Shown here one piece after another: positions 1 to 5,321 of a DNA stretch of 5,886 bases. The notes beneath the pieces were generated by a model, which was not told the origin of the DNA, ran no database searches, and saw nothing but the letters and a program-made list of their open reading frames with translations. This DNA is from Candidatus Collierbacteria bacterium. Its GTDB lineage: Bacteria; Patescibacteriota; Microgenomatia; UBA1400; MFAQ01. Each line of letters starts with the position of its first letter. Position 1 is the first letter of the stretch. Location: positions 1 through 5,886 of the forward strand of contig DQFC01000028.1 in assembly GCA_003531665.1 (NCBI GenBank), given 5' to 3'. The translations under genes were made by a program, and so were the position numbers.

Positions 1-128
1 GATGGTCTTTTTGAATTACCGGTGCCTACAGCGATATTTTCCGGTTTCGTTGCTAGAGCCGGTGAGACGAGTATCAGAAAAAGGAAGAACCCAGAGATAG
101 CCTTGATCAAGAAAATTGATTTGTTCAT
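1..128 (-). CDS. N-terminal fragment of a secreted or membrane-anchored protein (signal peptide); runs off the left edge
   Basis: Reading from the ATG at 128 towards base 1 gives 42 codons with no stop. The product starts MNKSIFLIKAISGFFLFLIL, then VSPALA and TKPENIAVGTGNSKRP. This is a classic Sec signal peptide: a short Lys-containing n-region, a hydrophobic core at about residues 5-22, and an A-L-A cleavage site at about 24-26. The mature protein starts near Thr27 and too little remains to name a family. The gene lies downstream of the operon terminator and has its own candidate promoter (136-164), so it is probably a separate transcription unit. There is no Shine-Dalgarno sequence before the ATG; the predicted transcript would start almost at the start codon. 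The start choice rests on the signal-peptide character. Function unknown. Confidence 0.7.
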   Translation of the reverse strand, partial: MNKSIFLIKAISGFFLFLILVSPALATKPENIAVGTGNSKRP

Positions 129-135
129 ATAATAA

Positions 136-164
136 ATGGTATGACTGTGTCGAGTGAATGTCAA
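136..164 (-). promoter_or_regulatory. Candidate sigma-70-type promoter for the left-edge signal-peptide gene
   Basis: On the minus strand a perfect TTGACA -35 box (159-164) is followed after 17 bases by TACCAT (136-141), a 4 of 6 match to TATAAT. The start site would fall at about 129-130, directly before the ATG at 128, which implies a leaderless or nearly leaderless mRNA. The -35 box is convincing and the -10 is weak. It sits just beyond the operon terminator, as expected for a new transcription unit. Confidence 0.45.
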
Positions 165-172
165 ATTAGGGT

Positions 173-201
173 AAAAAAAAGCCCTCCCGGATGGGGAGGG
201 C
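173..201 (-). terminator. Rho-independent terminator of the four-gene operon
   Basis: A perfect 8-bp GC-rich stem (181-188 GCCCTCCC paired with 194-201 GGGAGGGC) has a 5-base loop (189-193). On the minus strand the stem is followed directly by eight T (complement of A173-180). It begins 12 bases after the VWA stop codon, so it terminates the minus-strand operon. On the plus strand no T-run follows, so it should act in one direction only. Confidence 0.93.
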
Positions 202-213
202 GAAGGAAACCAA

Positions 214-930
214 CTAATTAAAGAAAGCGTTGGGAGCAACGGTGCTTTGTGAGGCGCGAACCTGGGACTTGGAGAACTCACCCATCATCTTGCGAAGCTC
301 GCCTTTGGTGGCGTTGTATTCGCGGACGTTGGGGAAGCCCATGTCCCGGGCGGCTTGCTGGGCAAAGCCGGTGCCGAACGCCATGAGACAGAAGTAACAG
401 CCTTCGTTGGCGCTCGTTAGAGCCTTGATCTTGCTTGGATCGATCCGACTGCGGTTGTCTTCGCCGTCGGTGAGGACCAAGACGGTGACTTTGACGCGGA
501 TACCACTTTTTCTCAGACTGTCCGCATACGCGATGATGCCGGCGAGAGGGTCAGTGAGGGCGGTGAAGACGGTATCGTACAAGTTGGTCATATCTTCAGG
601 CTGCATGTCGTAGTTTTGGTCGTCAAGCGGGGTAACATCTTCGAGCTTGACGAAGCCGTCGACAACGGTGAAGCCGTCGGTGGCGTTGAAGGTCCAGGTG
701 GACATGAGCATCTCGTCGCCGGCCTTGGATTCGCGCAGGGCATCAACGTTGAGCTGAGCGGCTTGGATCATTTCCGACTTGTAGCGGAGAAGAGATCCGG
801 TGCGATCAAGGATGCGCAGGATCAAAGTGACTTGGTCGCCGTTCAGATCGCTCGCCCCTGCATGCTGGACTTGGGCGAGAGCACTTGTATTGTTGAGGTT
901 CGCAACGGTAATCACACTTTTTGAGGTCAT
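214..930 (-). CDS. VWA-domain protein, TerY/YegL-like (last gene of the triad operon)
   Basis: 238 aa, probably cytoplasmic: no signal peptide or membrane segment. It is almost entirely one von Willebrand factor A domain. The first strand LILRILD leads to the metal-ion-dependent adhesion site (MIDAS): D42-R-T44-G-S46, with Thr in place of the first Ser of DxSxS, then T115 in DMTNLYD and D155 in LVLTDGED. A divalent metal is therefore probably still bound. About 30 residues precede the domain; a polar tail of about 20 residues follows. The ATG at 930 was chosen over the in-frame ATG at 1119 because AAAGGAGA lies just before it and the longer version would run deep into the upstream gene. In TerY-P and YegI-L type clusters a VWA protein accompanies a kinase and a PP2C phosphatase, probably as scaffold or phospho-target; that role is inferred here. 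Local GC looks higher than in the phosphatase gene. Confidence 0.9.
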   Translation of the reverse strand: MTSKSVITVANLNNTSALAQVQHAGASDLNGDQVTLILRILDRTGSLLRYKSEMIQAAQLNVDALRESKAGDEMLMSTWTFNATDGFTVVDGFVKLEDVTPLDDQNYDMQPEDMTNLYDTVFTALTDPLAGIIAYADSLRKSGIRVKVTVLVLTDGEDNRSRIDPSKIKALTSANEGCYFCLMAFGTGFAQQAARDMGFPNVREYNATKGELRKMMGEFSKSQVRASQSTVAPNAFFN

Positions 931-946
931 GAGAAGTCTCCTTTTT
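931..946 (-). promoter_or_regulatory. Ribosome-binding site of the VWA gene (decides its start)
   Basis: On the minus strand AAAAAGGAGACTTCTC runs directly into the ATG at 930. AAAGGAGA is a strong Shine-Dalgarno sequence, and GAGA is mirrored by TCTC before the start codon. The SD lies in the 22-base gap after the hydrolase stop codon. The layout is nearly identical to the site before the nicotinamidase-like gene. Confidence 0.85.
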
Positions 947-952
947 GCTGAA

Positions 953-1885
953 TTAGCGGATGGGGTCGGTGCTGTTAACGAGAACGACACCTTTTTGGAC
1001 CATCTTGTCGAGAGCAATGTTGGCAATCGATTCAAAATCGATGGCGGGGTGCTTGACAGAGCTGGTGCAGTCCATAAGGAAGCGAATTTTCTTGATCGTC
1101 TCGGGTTGGGTTTTACCAAAATATTCCACCAACTGTGTCATAGTTTCCAAAACACAATGGCTTTTGGCTTGACCAGCAACGTAGATAAGATCGTGTTTGG
1201 CGATAGCATCGAGAACTGCGGTATTGAGCTGGGTGCTAACATCTTTCGGATCCTCGATTTCGGCTTTGAAGATGCCGTAATGTTCTGTTCGAGGGTTCAT
1301 CCCTTTGGAGATCCGTGTCAGCTGACTTCCGCGTGCTGCTGAGTGATACAGAAGGGCTTCGGAAAGTGCTGGGATTAGTGCCTGTCCGGGTGTGCCTTGA
1401 AGGCAGTGAAGCGGCCAGATCATAAGGGGTTTCTTTGCTTGAGCTTCCAACTTCTTGACATATTCGGTGGACCACAGAGGGTCGATGATTGGTTTCCACG
1501 CACCGCTCTTGATGTCGGCATAGGTAATGGCAGTAAAATCATTGTTTCCAGGAGCTTCACCGTGTCGATTGCGCCACCAGGTATAGAAGAAAATGGAGAA
1601 GAGGGGGTGGTCGTCCATGGATGCGTACACGCTTGTTATGTCACCAAAGTTTGGATAAAAGAAGTTTTCCAAGAAGCGCTGTGAGTCTTCTATGGCGCCA
1701 GGGACGGGGAGACCGCCATCCAGATTGATGAAATCATTTTCTCCATCGACAAACAGTACACCCACTTTGCGTTTGTCTTCGAAAGCCGTCTTAGGGGTGC
1801 GGTTATTCATGCCGAGAGTCGCAAATTCAGGACGAGGTTTGTAGATCTTGCCAATGTCGGAAGCTTTATACAATGAAGGGGTCAT
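953..1885 (-). CDS. Enlarged nicotinamidase/isochorismatase-like cysteine hydrolase
   Basis: 310 aa, larger than ordinary nicotinamidases (about 180-215 aa). The isochorismatase-like fold is clear. VGVLFVDGENDF (41-52) carries catalytic Asp47, then a GGLPVPGA segment (57-64) typical of nicotinamidases. DDHP (91-94) and WPLHC (157-161) match the metal-site Asp/His and His positions. SKG supplies Lys194 and GQAKSHCV supplies the nucleophile Cys244. The Asp-Lys-Cys triad is thus intact, favouring an active amidase: nicotinamide to nicotinate plus ammonia, or a related amide. The His normally about six residues after the DxH motif is absent; H108 might substitute. Extra length is in a 40-residue N-terminal extension and an insert between 94 and 156 rich in Trp, Tyr and Phe. 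The ATG at 1885 follows AAAGGAGA; the longer in-frame start at 1960 lies inside the kinase gene. The gene is 16 bases after the kinase stop and 22 before the VWA start. Family is firm, substrate not proven. Confidence 0.88.
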   Translation of the reverse strand: MTPSLYKASDIGKIYKPRPEFATLGMNNRTPKTAFEDKRKVGVLFVDGENDFINLDGGLPVPGAIEDSQRFLENFFYPNFGDITSVYASMDDHPLFSIFFYTWWRNRHGEAPGNNDFTAITYADIKSGAWKPIIDPLWSTEYVKKLEAQAKKPLMIWPLHCLQGTPGQALIPALSEALLYHSAARGSQLTRISKGMNPRTEHYGIFKAEIEDPKDVSTQLNTAVLDAIAKHDLIYVAGQAKSHCVLETMTQLVEYFGKTQPETIKKIRFLMDCTSSVKHPAIDFESIANIALDKMVQKGVVLVNSTDPIR

Positions 1886-1901
1886 GAGAATTCTCCTTTT
1901 T
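1886..1901 (-). promoter_or_regulatory. Ribosome-binding site of the nicotinamidase-like gene (decides its start)
   Basis: On the minus strand AAAAAGGAGAATTCTC sits directly before the ATG at 1885 and immediately after the kinase TAA. AAAGGAGA is the SD, and GAGAATTCTC is a perfect 10-base palindrome covering the SD core and the bases up to the start codon. Translational coupling with the kinase is likely given the 16-base gap. Confidence 0.85.
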
Positions 1902-3767
1902 TTAGTTGAGAGTGATGTAGCTGACGTGTCTTGGATCCACGACGAGCAGGCCGGCGGCATAGGTAAATAATGATTGGCCGGAATTGACTACTTTATTGGT
2001 TGCTTGAAACTGAGTTTGAGAGCTGCTCTCCGGATCGTAGCGAATAGCTCCGGTGTCGGTTGGAAAAATTAATTTCCCCCCAGCGTAAGCTTGACCATGG
2101 AGTCTGTCCGAGGGCAACTTACCCGCTTCTACTCTGGACGAATACATACTGGTGCCTTTTTTGTTGAAGGCGTCAAAATGAACGAACTCGCCTCCTTTGA
2201 GCTTGGTCTTCCTGATAATAAGGAAAGAGCTGCCGGAGTGTTTGACAGTAATGTCGATGAGACTTTCTCCGAGTTCGAGTCCGGGAAGTTGAAGGTCGAC
2301 AGAGTATCCCTCGCGATGCATCCAAAAAAACTGCTGACGTAAGACGCGATAGAACCCGACGATGGTTGGTGAGGTTTCCGAACTGACACTTAACCAAGAT
2401 TGATGCTCGATGGTTTGACGTATGGGCCGGTTTAGCAGAGTTCCTCTCAACACTTCCGTGTCAACCAATTGTGAGCCAACAAGTCGGAAAAGATGGGACC
2501 CGTTTACTCTGAAAATTGCGTTTTGAGTAATGGCGTATGTGTCGGAGACACAGCTTTCAATTTGGGTCACTTCGTTGTAGTTGATTTCGTAGAGATCGAT
2601 CTGTTCACTACCAGCGATGTTGACGGCAAGCAATTTGGAGCTGGCCTCGAACCTCATACCCACTTGATACGGAAATAACTCGAATGACCAGATGTTGCCT
2701 TGGCTAACAAGGTGCATAAAGGCACGATTGTTTTCCAAAGTAATCAAAATAAGGGTTTCTCCTTCCAATCTGTGATAGAGAATTTGTCCCTTGATGGCCA
2801 TGAGTTGTTTGACAGTAAGCGAACCAGGAATCGAAACCGAAGTAACGATCTGATTTTGTTCTTTACAAACAGGGCACGCTCGTTTATTTGACGGGAAGGC
2901 GCTGTTGCATGAAGGACATTCGATGAGAGCTGAATGGAATTTGGCTAGTTCCGCTTGTGGGAACATACCACGCCAACCATCCTTGAAGTACTTACTAAAA
3001 ACATGCAGAAGATCATCGCTAATCAAGTCAGGTGGAAGTCCAACGGCCGGATAGATGACTCCTTTATCAAAAACGGTGATTCTCTTCAAAGCTCGGTCTG
3101 GTAAATCACTTATTCTGGGATGAGTTCCCCCGTAAGGATGAACAAGCAACAAACTTCTAAACAGCATGGTTGCGTAGGAGTACCAGTCGTGAAGAGGAAG
3201 AAACACCGGTTTGATGGTTAGATCTAGACCATAGAGAGCCGGATCGAGATAGTTTTCAGTTGCCACTGGGCAGGGCCATTTATCGAACTGAACCGAGTCG
3301 AAATCGATGTAGTAGCTATTGGCTCCGGAAAACAGAACGTTTTGATCGTTTCGATCTCCGATGACAATTTTCTGCTGATGTATGGCATCGAGAACTTTGG
3401 CGTCGTTTAAGTGAAGAGCAACGACTTTCTTGTTGTTGATCTTCTGACGGATGCGGAAGTTCTTGTTCGATAAATCGCGAAAGGCCTTGGCCCGCTTGAT
3501 GAAGGGCATGGTGTATCCGATGACATCGCCAGAACGATTAAAGTTTAGGGATTTTGGCGCGGCCACAAACTTGGGAAGGGAAAAACCTTTGGCAATAAAC
3601 GCCTTTAGCTTTTTTTCGTGATCTTTGTCCGGATGCTCGTAGATCTTGATCAAATCATTGGGGTTAGTAGGGTCGGGAAACACAGTTCCTTCGCCTCCAG
3701 ACCCGACTGCATCGTTTGGGTCTAAGATGACCCTCTCTCCGGTTTGCGTGAATACGGTGATGGACAT
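1902..3767 (-). CDS. Ser/Thr protein-kinase-like protein with zinc ribbon and beta-propeller-like tail (TerY-P / YegI-type)
   Basis: 621 aa, no membrane segment seen. Residues 15-280 form a protein-kinase fold: glycine loop G22-S-G-G-E-G27-T, Lys41 in LIKIYE, hinge near 85-92, catalytic loop IGDRNDQN with D138 and N143, metal loop IDFD with D155, an activation-segment end at DPALYG (175-180), and the helix-F Asp194 in HDWYS. The HRD His is replaced by Gly, and DFG reads DFD; as recalled, both variants are common in TerY-P-type kinases, so activity is plausible. A zinc ribbon follows: C284-x2-C287 and C298-x2-C301. Residues about 320-621 are a run of short beta-strand-like repeats with aromatic ends (WSFELF, FRLVGSQLV, IRYDPE), resembling a beta-propeller sensor or binding domain. 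The perfect SD AAAGGAGG lies in the 12-base gap after the PP2C stop, suggesting coupled translation. With its neighbours it would form a phosphorylation switch. Kinase assignment is firm; the propeller is inferred. Confidence 0.9.
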   Translation of the reverse strand: MSITVFTQTGERVILDPNDAVGSGGEGTVFPDPTNPNDLIKIYEHPDKDHEKKLKAFIAKGFSLPKFVAAPKSLNFNRSGDVIGYTMPFIKRAKAFRDLSNKNFRIRQKINNKKVVALHLNDAKVLDAIHQQKIVIGDRNDQNVLFSGANSYYIDFDSVQFDKWPCPVATENYLDPALYGLDLTIKPVFLPLHDWYSYATMLFRSLLLVHPYGGTHPRISDLPDRALKRITVFDKGVIYPAVGLPPDLISDDLLHVFSKYFKDGWRGMFPQAELAKFHSALIECPSCNSAFPSNKRACPVCKEQNQIVTSVSIPGSLTVKQLMAIKGQILYHRLEGETLILITLENNRAFMHLVSQGNIWSFELFPYQVGMRFEASSKLLAVNIAGSEQIDLYEINYNEVTQIESCVSDTYAITQNAIFRVNGSHLFRLVGSQLVDTEVLRGTLLNRPIRQTIEHQSWLSVSSETSPTIVGFYRVLRQQFFWMHREGYSVDLQLPGLELGESLIDITVKHSGSSFLIIRKTKLKGGEFVHFDAFNKKGTSMYSSRVEAGKLPSDRLHGQAYAGGKLIFPTDTGAIRYDPESSSQTQFQATNKVVNSGQSLFTYAAGLLVVDPRHVSYITLN

Positions 3768-3779
3768 GGAGCCTCCTTT
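3768..3779 (-). promoter_or_regulatory. Ribosome-binding site of the kinase gene
   Basis: The whole 12-base gap on the minus strand reads AAAGGAGGCTCC, between the PP2C TAG and the kinase ATG. AAAGGAGG is a full anti-SD match, and GGAG is answered by CTCC directly before ATG. It fixes the kinase start at 3767. Confidence 0.9.
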
Positions 3780-4517
3780 CTAGATGGCTTCAACAATAAT
3801 GATTGAGGCGTCGTCTGCCAATTTTTTTTCGTCAGACCAGATGTTCATGTTTCTTTGAACTTGATTGGGGTGTTTATGTCCCCAGACAAGAGGAACCAAG
3901 TCAAACTCTTGAAGCCAGGCATCGCTGCCGATCGCCAGTTTCTTGATATTCGCGGTTTTTACCATGTAAATATCGAATTTCTGGCTGATGGGTCGCCGAT
4001 TCGGGTCAAGATACTTCTGATCGATCAGCAGATATCCCGGATAAGGGGATTCATCGTGAAAATCTCTTTTGTAAACTTCATCGTTGATGATTACCAGGCC
4101 GTCTCCATAAGCCATTACAGTACTATTTTTTGGGCCAATGATAAATCCTACAAGGGTAAAAAGAAGAAAATCTTTGATGTAGAGTGCCTCTTTTTGTGGA
4201 GTCTTGAGGAATTGACTCGTTAAATTTGACTTGAGAAACGTGAGAAGATCCTCAAAGAGAAAGAGATGAATTATCTCAAGAGGTATGTCATCTTCAAGAT
4301 AGTCAATGGTACGGTTTAGAAGAAATTCGGTCGCCAGGTTCGAGCCGATTTCGCTATGGATTCCTTCGGAACAACCATCACTGATCCAACCAATGAGATA
4401 TTGGCGGCCTTTGACTTCTGTGGTAGCTGTTTTAAGCGAGTCTTGGCAATTTCTGCCGGCTAGAATATGACTACGCCCAATTATCTTCCCCGTTTTGAGG
4501 GTAAACTGAGGCTGCAT
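3780..4517 (-). CDS. PP2C-like Ser/Thr protein phosphatase (first gene of the triad operon, YegK-like)
   Basis: 245 aa, soluble. The PP2C (metal-dependent phosphatase) signature residues appear in order: an Asn-Cys-Gln-Asp-Ser motif with D26, ISDGCSEG with D47 and G48, AYGDG with D139, IGSDAW with D199, and DDAS with D235/D236 near the C terminus. These are the positions that bind the two catalytic Mn/Mg ions, so the enzyme is probably active in removing phosphate from Ser/Thr. It is close to the minimal PP2C size and resembles the compact forms found next to TerY-P/YegI kinases. It is the first gene of the operon, with a promoter and palindrome upstream, and ends 12 bases before the kinase start. 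The natural inference is that it reverses the kinase's action on a common target or on the kinase itself. The start at 4517 is supported by AGGAAGGAGT just upstream. GC is visibly lower than in the VWA gene. Confidence 0.9.
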   Translation of the reverse strand: MQPQFTLKTGKIIGRSHILAGRNCQDSLKTATTEVKGRQYLIGWISDGCSEGIHSEIGSNLATEFLLNRTIDYLEDDIPLEIIHLFLFEDLLTFLKSNLTSQFLKTPQKEALYIKDFLLFTLVGFIIGPKNSTVMAYGDGLVIINDEVYKRDFHDESPYPGYLLIDQKYLDPNRRPISQKFDIYMVKTANIKKLAIGSDAWLQEFDLVPLVWGHKHPNQVQRNMNIWSDEKKLADDASIIIVEAI

Positions 4518-4531
4518 GAGTACTCCTTCCT
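4518..4531 (-). promoter_or_regulatory. Ribosome-binding site of the PP2C-like gene
   Basis: On the minus strand AGGAAGGAGTACTC leads directly into the ATG at 4517. GGAG is the SD core, and GAGTACTC is a perfect 8-base palindrome ending at the start codon, repeating the pattern of the other three operon genes. Confidence 0.8.
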
Positions 4532-4582
4532 GTTAAGTTGTCAATGAGCAGAGCTCCAAGCCCTAAACAATATAGGCTACTT

Positions 4583-4599
4583 AGTGTACTCAGTACACT
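4583..4599. promoter_or_regulatory. Candidate operator: perfect 17-base palindrome at the operon start site
   Basis: AGTGTACT, a central C, then AGTACACT: two perfect 8-base arms around one base. It begins two bases downstream of the proposed minus-strand -10 box and covers the expected transcription start (about 4594). This is the classic position for a repressor that blocks RNA polymerase. The shape suits a dimeric helix-turn-helix regulator. The TGTAC/GTACA core recalls sites of GntR-family YtrA-type repressors, but that is recollection and weak. No regulator gene lies in the window, so it would act from elsewhere. A short RNA hairpin is less likely because the loop would be one base. Confidence 0.6.
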
Positions 4600-4600
4600 T

Positions 4601-4628
4601 ATGTTACCACTGAAATTCCCCTTGTCAA
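4601..4628 (-). promoter_or_regulatory. Promoter of the PP2C-kinase-hydrolase-VWA operon
   Basis: On the minus strand a perfect -35 TTGACA (4623-4628) is followed by a 16-base spacer and TAACAT (4601-4606, 4 of 6). The -10 is preceded by TGG, an extended -10 (TGn) element that compensates for the weak hexamer. The start site is predicted near 4594, leaving a leader of about 77 bases before the PP2C ATG. This housekeeping-type promoter would serve all four genes, as no other clear promoter or terminator was seen inside the operon. Confidence 0.6.
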
Positions 4629-4646
4629 GTATCAGTTTTGAGGAAA

Positions 4647-4675
4647 TTGATTGCCCATTGAGTTTGAGATGTAAT
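4647..4675 (+). promoter_or_regulatory. Candidate promoter of the alpha/beta hydrolase gene
   Basis: TTGATT (4647-4652, 4 of 6) and TGTAAT (4670-4675, 5 of 6) are 17 bases apart, putting the start near 4682 and leaving a leader of about 14 bases. An alternative is TATATT (4682-4687) with TTGAGT (4658-4663), 18 bases apart, which would give an almost leaderless mRNA. The stretch is AT-rich, so chance matches are easy and confidence is limited. Confidence 0.35.
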
Positions 4676-4695
4676 ATTTGTTATATTTTAAGTAG

Positions 4696-5316
4696 ATGGA
4701 AATTGAAATACAGATACAAAACGTTGATCTCAAAGGAACGTTGGAGGTTCCTAAAAAGAATAATTTTTTGGTGATATTTACTCATGGAAGCGGGAGCAGT
4801 CGATACTCAAAAAGAAACAGTTTTGTGGCGAGTGAGCTTCAAAAAATGGGAATGGGAACCTTACTTTTGGATCTATTAACACCAAAAGAAGATGCGGTAA
4901 CGGGAAATAGGTTTGATATTGAACTGCTGACCGAGAGACTTATTGCTGTAACCAAGTGGTGTATGGAAAATGAAAAAACCAGGAAACTTCGAATCGGATA
5001 CTATGGAGCCAGCACCGGATCGGCGGCGGCGCTGTCAGCGGCGGCCTATTGGGGCACAAAAATCAAAGCGGTTGTTTCGCGAGGAGGTAGACCGGACTTG
5101 GCTGTGGATGTTTTGGATCTGATCGAATCTCCAACACTTTTGATTGTTGGTGGAGAAGATAAGCAGGTGGTGGATTACAATAGGTTCGCATATCAAAAGC
5201 TTGGTTGTATTAAAAAAATGGAAATCATCGCAGGGGCAACTCATTTGTTTGAAGAAAAAGGAGCGCTAGAAAGGGTGGCAGAAATTTCGTCTATGTGGTT
5301 TGTGAAGTATCTTTGA
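4696..5316 (+). CDS. Alpha/beta hydrolase, dienelactone-hydrolase-like family
   Basis: 206 aa, soluble, full length for the single-domain family. An N-terminal beta region (1-20) is followed by VIFTHGSGSSRYSKRN (26-41), the HGxG-type oxyanion segment typical of a group often annotated as dienelactone hydrolase family, sometimes fused to or next to phosphoribosyltransferases. The nucleophile elbow GASTG places Ser106, VGGED gives Asp155, and GATHLFEE gives His183: a complete Ser-Asp-His triad in the right order. SRGGRPDLA (128-136) is another family hallmark. The substrate is unknown; an ester or similar bond is expected. The gene is divergent from the phosphatase-kinase operon and convergent with the membrane protein, with only 5 bases between stops. 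The first ATG (4696) has no clear SD, only weak purines (AAGTAG), but the family-typical N-terminal strands support it. A functional link to the operon is not shown. Confidence 0.9.
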   Translation: MEIEIQIQNVDLKGTLEVPKKNNFLVIFTHGSGSSRYSKRNSFVASELQKMGMGTLLLDLLTPKEDAVTGNRFDIELLTERLIAVTKWCMENEKTRKLRIGYYGASTGSAAALSAAAYWGTKIKAVVSRGGRPDLAVDVLDLIESPTLLIVGGEDKQVVDYNRFAYQKLGCIKKMEIIAGATHLFEEKGALERVAEISSMWFVKYL

Positions 5317-5321
5317 AAAAA

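Noticed and set aside
931..1119. Upstream extension of the VWA gene to the ATG at 1119
   Set aside because: It overlaps the nicotinamidase-like gene by about 165 bases, adds a low-complexity Ser/Arg/Pro-rich stretch, and ignores the strong SD before the ATG at 930.
800..1342. Plus-strand open frame of 180 codons across the VWA / nicotinamidase junction
   Set aside because: It is antisense to two genes with clear catalytic motifs and good SDs, spans their intergenic gap, and its translation shows no recognisable domain. Shadow frame.
1236..1499. Minus-strand 87-codon frame inside the nicotinamidase-like gene, and similar frames at 2129-2397
   Set aside because: Out-of-frame translations of real genes with Arg/Ser-rich composition and no supporting start signals.
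1886..1960. Upstream extension of the nicotinamidase-like gene to the ATG at 1960
   Set aside because: The added 25 residues overlap the end of the kinase gene, while a strong SD sits before the ATG at 1885.
3855..4223. Plus-strand 122-codon frame opposite the PP2C gene
   Set aside because: Antisense to a gene with all PP2C metal-site motifs in order; no SD or domain of its own.
4621..4629. Short palindrome CTTG-T-CAAG upstream of the operator
   Set aside because: It coincides with the TTGACA -35 box and is short enough to arise from that alone.
4538..4774. Plus-strand 78-codon frame overlapping the hydrolase start
   Set aside because: It covers the promoter and operator region and overlaps the hydrolase in another frame; no SD and no recognisable domain.
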